Source: Pseudomonas sp. N3-W (GTDB lineage Bacteria > Pseudomonadota > Gammaproteobacteria > Pseudomonadales > Pseudomonadaceae). Taken from it: 64,000 bases of DNA. Positions within the stretch are counted from its first letter, which is position 1; each line of letters starts with the position of its first letter. The notes beneath the pieces were generated by a model. It saw only the letters and a program-made list of their open reading frames with translations. It did not search any database and was not told the DNA's origin. The stretch spans positions 4,026,001 through 4,090,000 of the forward strand of contig NZ_CP103965.1 of assembly GCF_024970185.1 (NCBI RefSeq), in the 5' to 3' direction. Both the position numbers and the translations under genes were made by a program. Below, piece after piece: positions 60,735 to 64,000 of this stretch.

Positions 60735-60761
60735 GGGCGTCCTTTGGGGCGCCCTTTTTTT
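60735..60761 (+). terminator. Rho-independent terminator
   Basis: GGGCGTCC...GGGGCGCCC hairpin followed by seven T. It follows the gene remnant by about 55 bases, consistent with a once-active transcript. Confidence 0.85.
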
Positions 60762-60827
60762 ATGCCCGGCCCTCAAGAACAACGATACCCCCTGTGGGAT
60801 TGGGGGTTGCCATGGATCTGCGCAGGC

Positions 60828-61160
60828 CTAACCCCCGCGCACACGACAATCCCCCGCCACCGTGTACCTGACGGTATTGAGCTGCCCCTGCGAGTCCTCA
60901 TAAGTCATCGCCGCCGGCACTGCCGCGCAGGCCTTTTGCGGGCGTACCACGCTGACCACCCTGACCACATCCAGCGTCATGCCGTACTCAAACGCCTTGA
61001 CCACCGGCGCGCGCTTGCCCTGACTCGCGGCGTACTGCGCCATGGACTCGGTGTTGGCGCTCATCATCCGTTCGAACGCCCTGTCGCCCCCGCCTTCAGC
61101 CAGTGCGCTGGTGGACATCAGCAACATCCCGGTCAAACCAATCACATTAATCATCCGCAT
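60828..61160 (-). CDS. Exported small protein with PtrA-like N-terminal motif
   Basis: 110 residues. A signal peptide (MINVIGLTGMLLMSTSALA) leads to AEGGGDRAFERMMSANTES and MAQYAASQGKRAPVV, the pattern of Pseudomonas PtrA N-terminal-domain proteins. The rest (VVRPQKACAAVPAAMTYEDS, VRYTVAGDCRVRGG) is an extra domain with two Cys that may form a disulfide. PtrA in P. aeruginosa is copper-responsive; the link is from memory and motif resemblance. Start at MRM or MIN (two codons apart). Confidence 0.65.
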   Translation of the reverse strand: MRMINVIGLTGMLLMSTSALAEGGGDRAFERMMSANTESMAQYAASQGKRAPVVKAFEYGMTLDVVRVVSVVRPQKACAAVPAAMTYEDSQGQLNTVRYTVAGDCRVRGG

Positions 61161-61192
61161 GTTCAGCACCTCGAAGATCAAACCGTCGGCAT

Positions 61193-61227
61193 AAAAAAAC
61201 CCACCACCGAATTGTCGGTAGCGGGTT
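61193..61227 (-). terminator. Rho-independent terminator
   Basis: On the minus strand AACCCGCTACCGAC and GTGGTGGGTT pair and are followed by seven T. It lies between the two PtrA-like genes, after the first-transcribed one. Confidence 0.8.
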
Positions 61228-61243
61228 GATGTGGGTCGCTTCA

Positions 61244-61453
61244 TTACATCTTTTCAGTGTTTTCGGCTTTGTCGGTCTTGGCATCATTCACCACCACCGG
61301 GTCACGCTTGGCTTCGTTCGCGGCGTACTTTTCCATGGCCTGGCTTTGCGTCGCCATCATGCGTTCAAACGCCTTGTCACCACCGCCTTCGGCCATTGCC
61401 AGGGAAGACATGACGAGCGCGCCGACCAGCAGAGTTACTTGAGCACGTTTCAT
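61244..61453 (-). CDS. Exported small protein with PtrA-like N-terminal motif (paralogue)
   Basis: 69 residues. Signal peptide MKRAQVTLLVGALVMSSLAM, then AEGGGDKAFERMMATQSQAM and EKYAANEAKRDPVVVNDAKT. It matches the N-terminal motif of the next gene downstream on this strand (AEGGGDxAFERMM) but lacks the Cys-containing tail. TTGAGGTGTC upstream of the ATG sets the start. It lies beside a heavy-metal RND pump gene, fitting a metal-linked role (inference). Confidence 0.68.
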   Translation of the reverse strand: MKRAQVTLLVGALVMSSLAMAEGGGDKAFERMMATQSQAMEKYAANEAKRDPVVVNDAKTDKAENTEKM

Positions 61454-61569
61454 TCTTGACACCTCAAAGTAGATAACGAACTCAGGGTATCAATGCGAAC
61501 CTATCGAGACGGTGGCGCGCAGATTACATATTCGTTAGGTAAACAAAATCGGGCACGAACACCAAATAT

Positions 61570-61603
61570 CCCTGTGGGAGCGAGCTTGCTCGCTCCCACA
61601 GGG
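61570..61603. repeat. Perfect 34-bp REP palindrome
   Basis: CCCTGTGGGAGCGAG, CTTG, CTCGCTCCCACAGGG: a perfect 15-bp stem and 4-base loop. It lies 7 bases from the RND gene stop and looks like a REP pair collapsed into one hairpin, probably acting as the 3' end structure of that gene. Confidence 0.9.
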
Positions 61604-61610
61604 ATTCCAC

Positions 61611-64000
<2,390 letters not shown>

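Overview
The window looks like a chromosomal segment of a fluorescent-group Pseudomonas. The signs are GC-rich coding sequence, many REP palindromes of the type GTGGGAGCGGGCTTGCCCGCGA, OprD-family porins, and a Spu/Puu polyamine cluster. No rRNA, tRNA, CRISPR array or prophage was recognised. About 60 genes are present. The genes at both ends are cut by the window: a PotF-like binding protein at base 1 and a CzcA-type RND pump at base 64000.

Layout. 0-3 kb: PotF-like protein with an altered pocket, P1-family (DmpA) aminopeptidase, dienelactone hydrolase. 3.2-5.8 kb: envelope-stress-like island with an ECF sigma factor, a membrane anti-sigma candidate, a Spy/CpxP-like protein and small WxPGHW-repeat or lipoproteins. 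5.9-7.9 kb: a tandem REP array split by an IS110-family element. 7.9-11.9 kb: a three-gene unit (BNR sialidase-like, membrane protein, LTA-synthase-like). 11.9-14.9 kb: PepSY protein and cytochrome b561 divergent from a QseBC/PmrAB-like two-component system. 15-19 kb: SleB hydrolase, CAP protein, a cupin gene broken by a stop codon, ChrA. 19-27.8 kb: two LysR-centred loci (amidohydrolase/DMT/OprD and MFS/alcohol dehydrogenase) and an alpha/beta hydrolase. 27.9-30.1 kb: a 17-unit REP (BIME) array. 30-32.7 kb: DeoR regulator, a deletion scar, small proteins. 32.9-39.6 kb: a catabolic cluster (flavin monooxygenase, RidA, DUF1028, M20 deacylase, NCS1 permease, AraC). 39.6-45 kb: small proteins, an MFS/OprD uptake pair, a Cys-rich repeat protein. 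45.4-56.7 kb: gamma-glutamyl polyamine pathway (puuR-like, puuB, puuC, puuA, puuD) and the polyamine ABC transporter (spuFGH plus binding protein). 57-64 kb: assorted conserved proteins, an acyltransferase, two PtrA-like small proteins and the RND pump.

The most striking observation is in the IS110 element. The 208-bp leader upstream of its transposase gene can be folded by eye into two stem-loops. The first carries guides that pair with both halves of the REP target (GTGGGAGC, and AGUCCGC with one G-U wobble). The second carries guides that pair with the joined element ends (ACAGUUG and CACAAGC). This is the architecture of an IS110 bridge RNA, here programmed for REP elements. Because the element sits in a tandem array, neighbouring intact repeats serve as the empty site. 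They fix the ends at 6351 and 7500 and give a GC core.

The polyamine region reads as one pathway. Polyamines enter through the ABC transporter, are glutamylated by PuuA, oxidised by PuuB, dehydrogenated by PuuC and released as GABA by PuuD. A PuuR-like HTH-cupin protein is the probable repressor.
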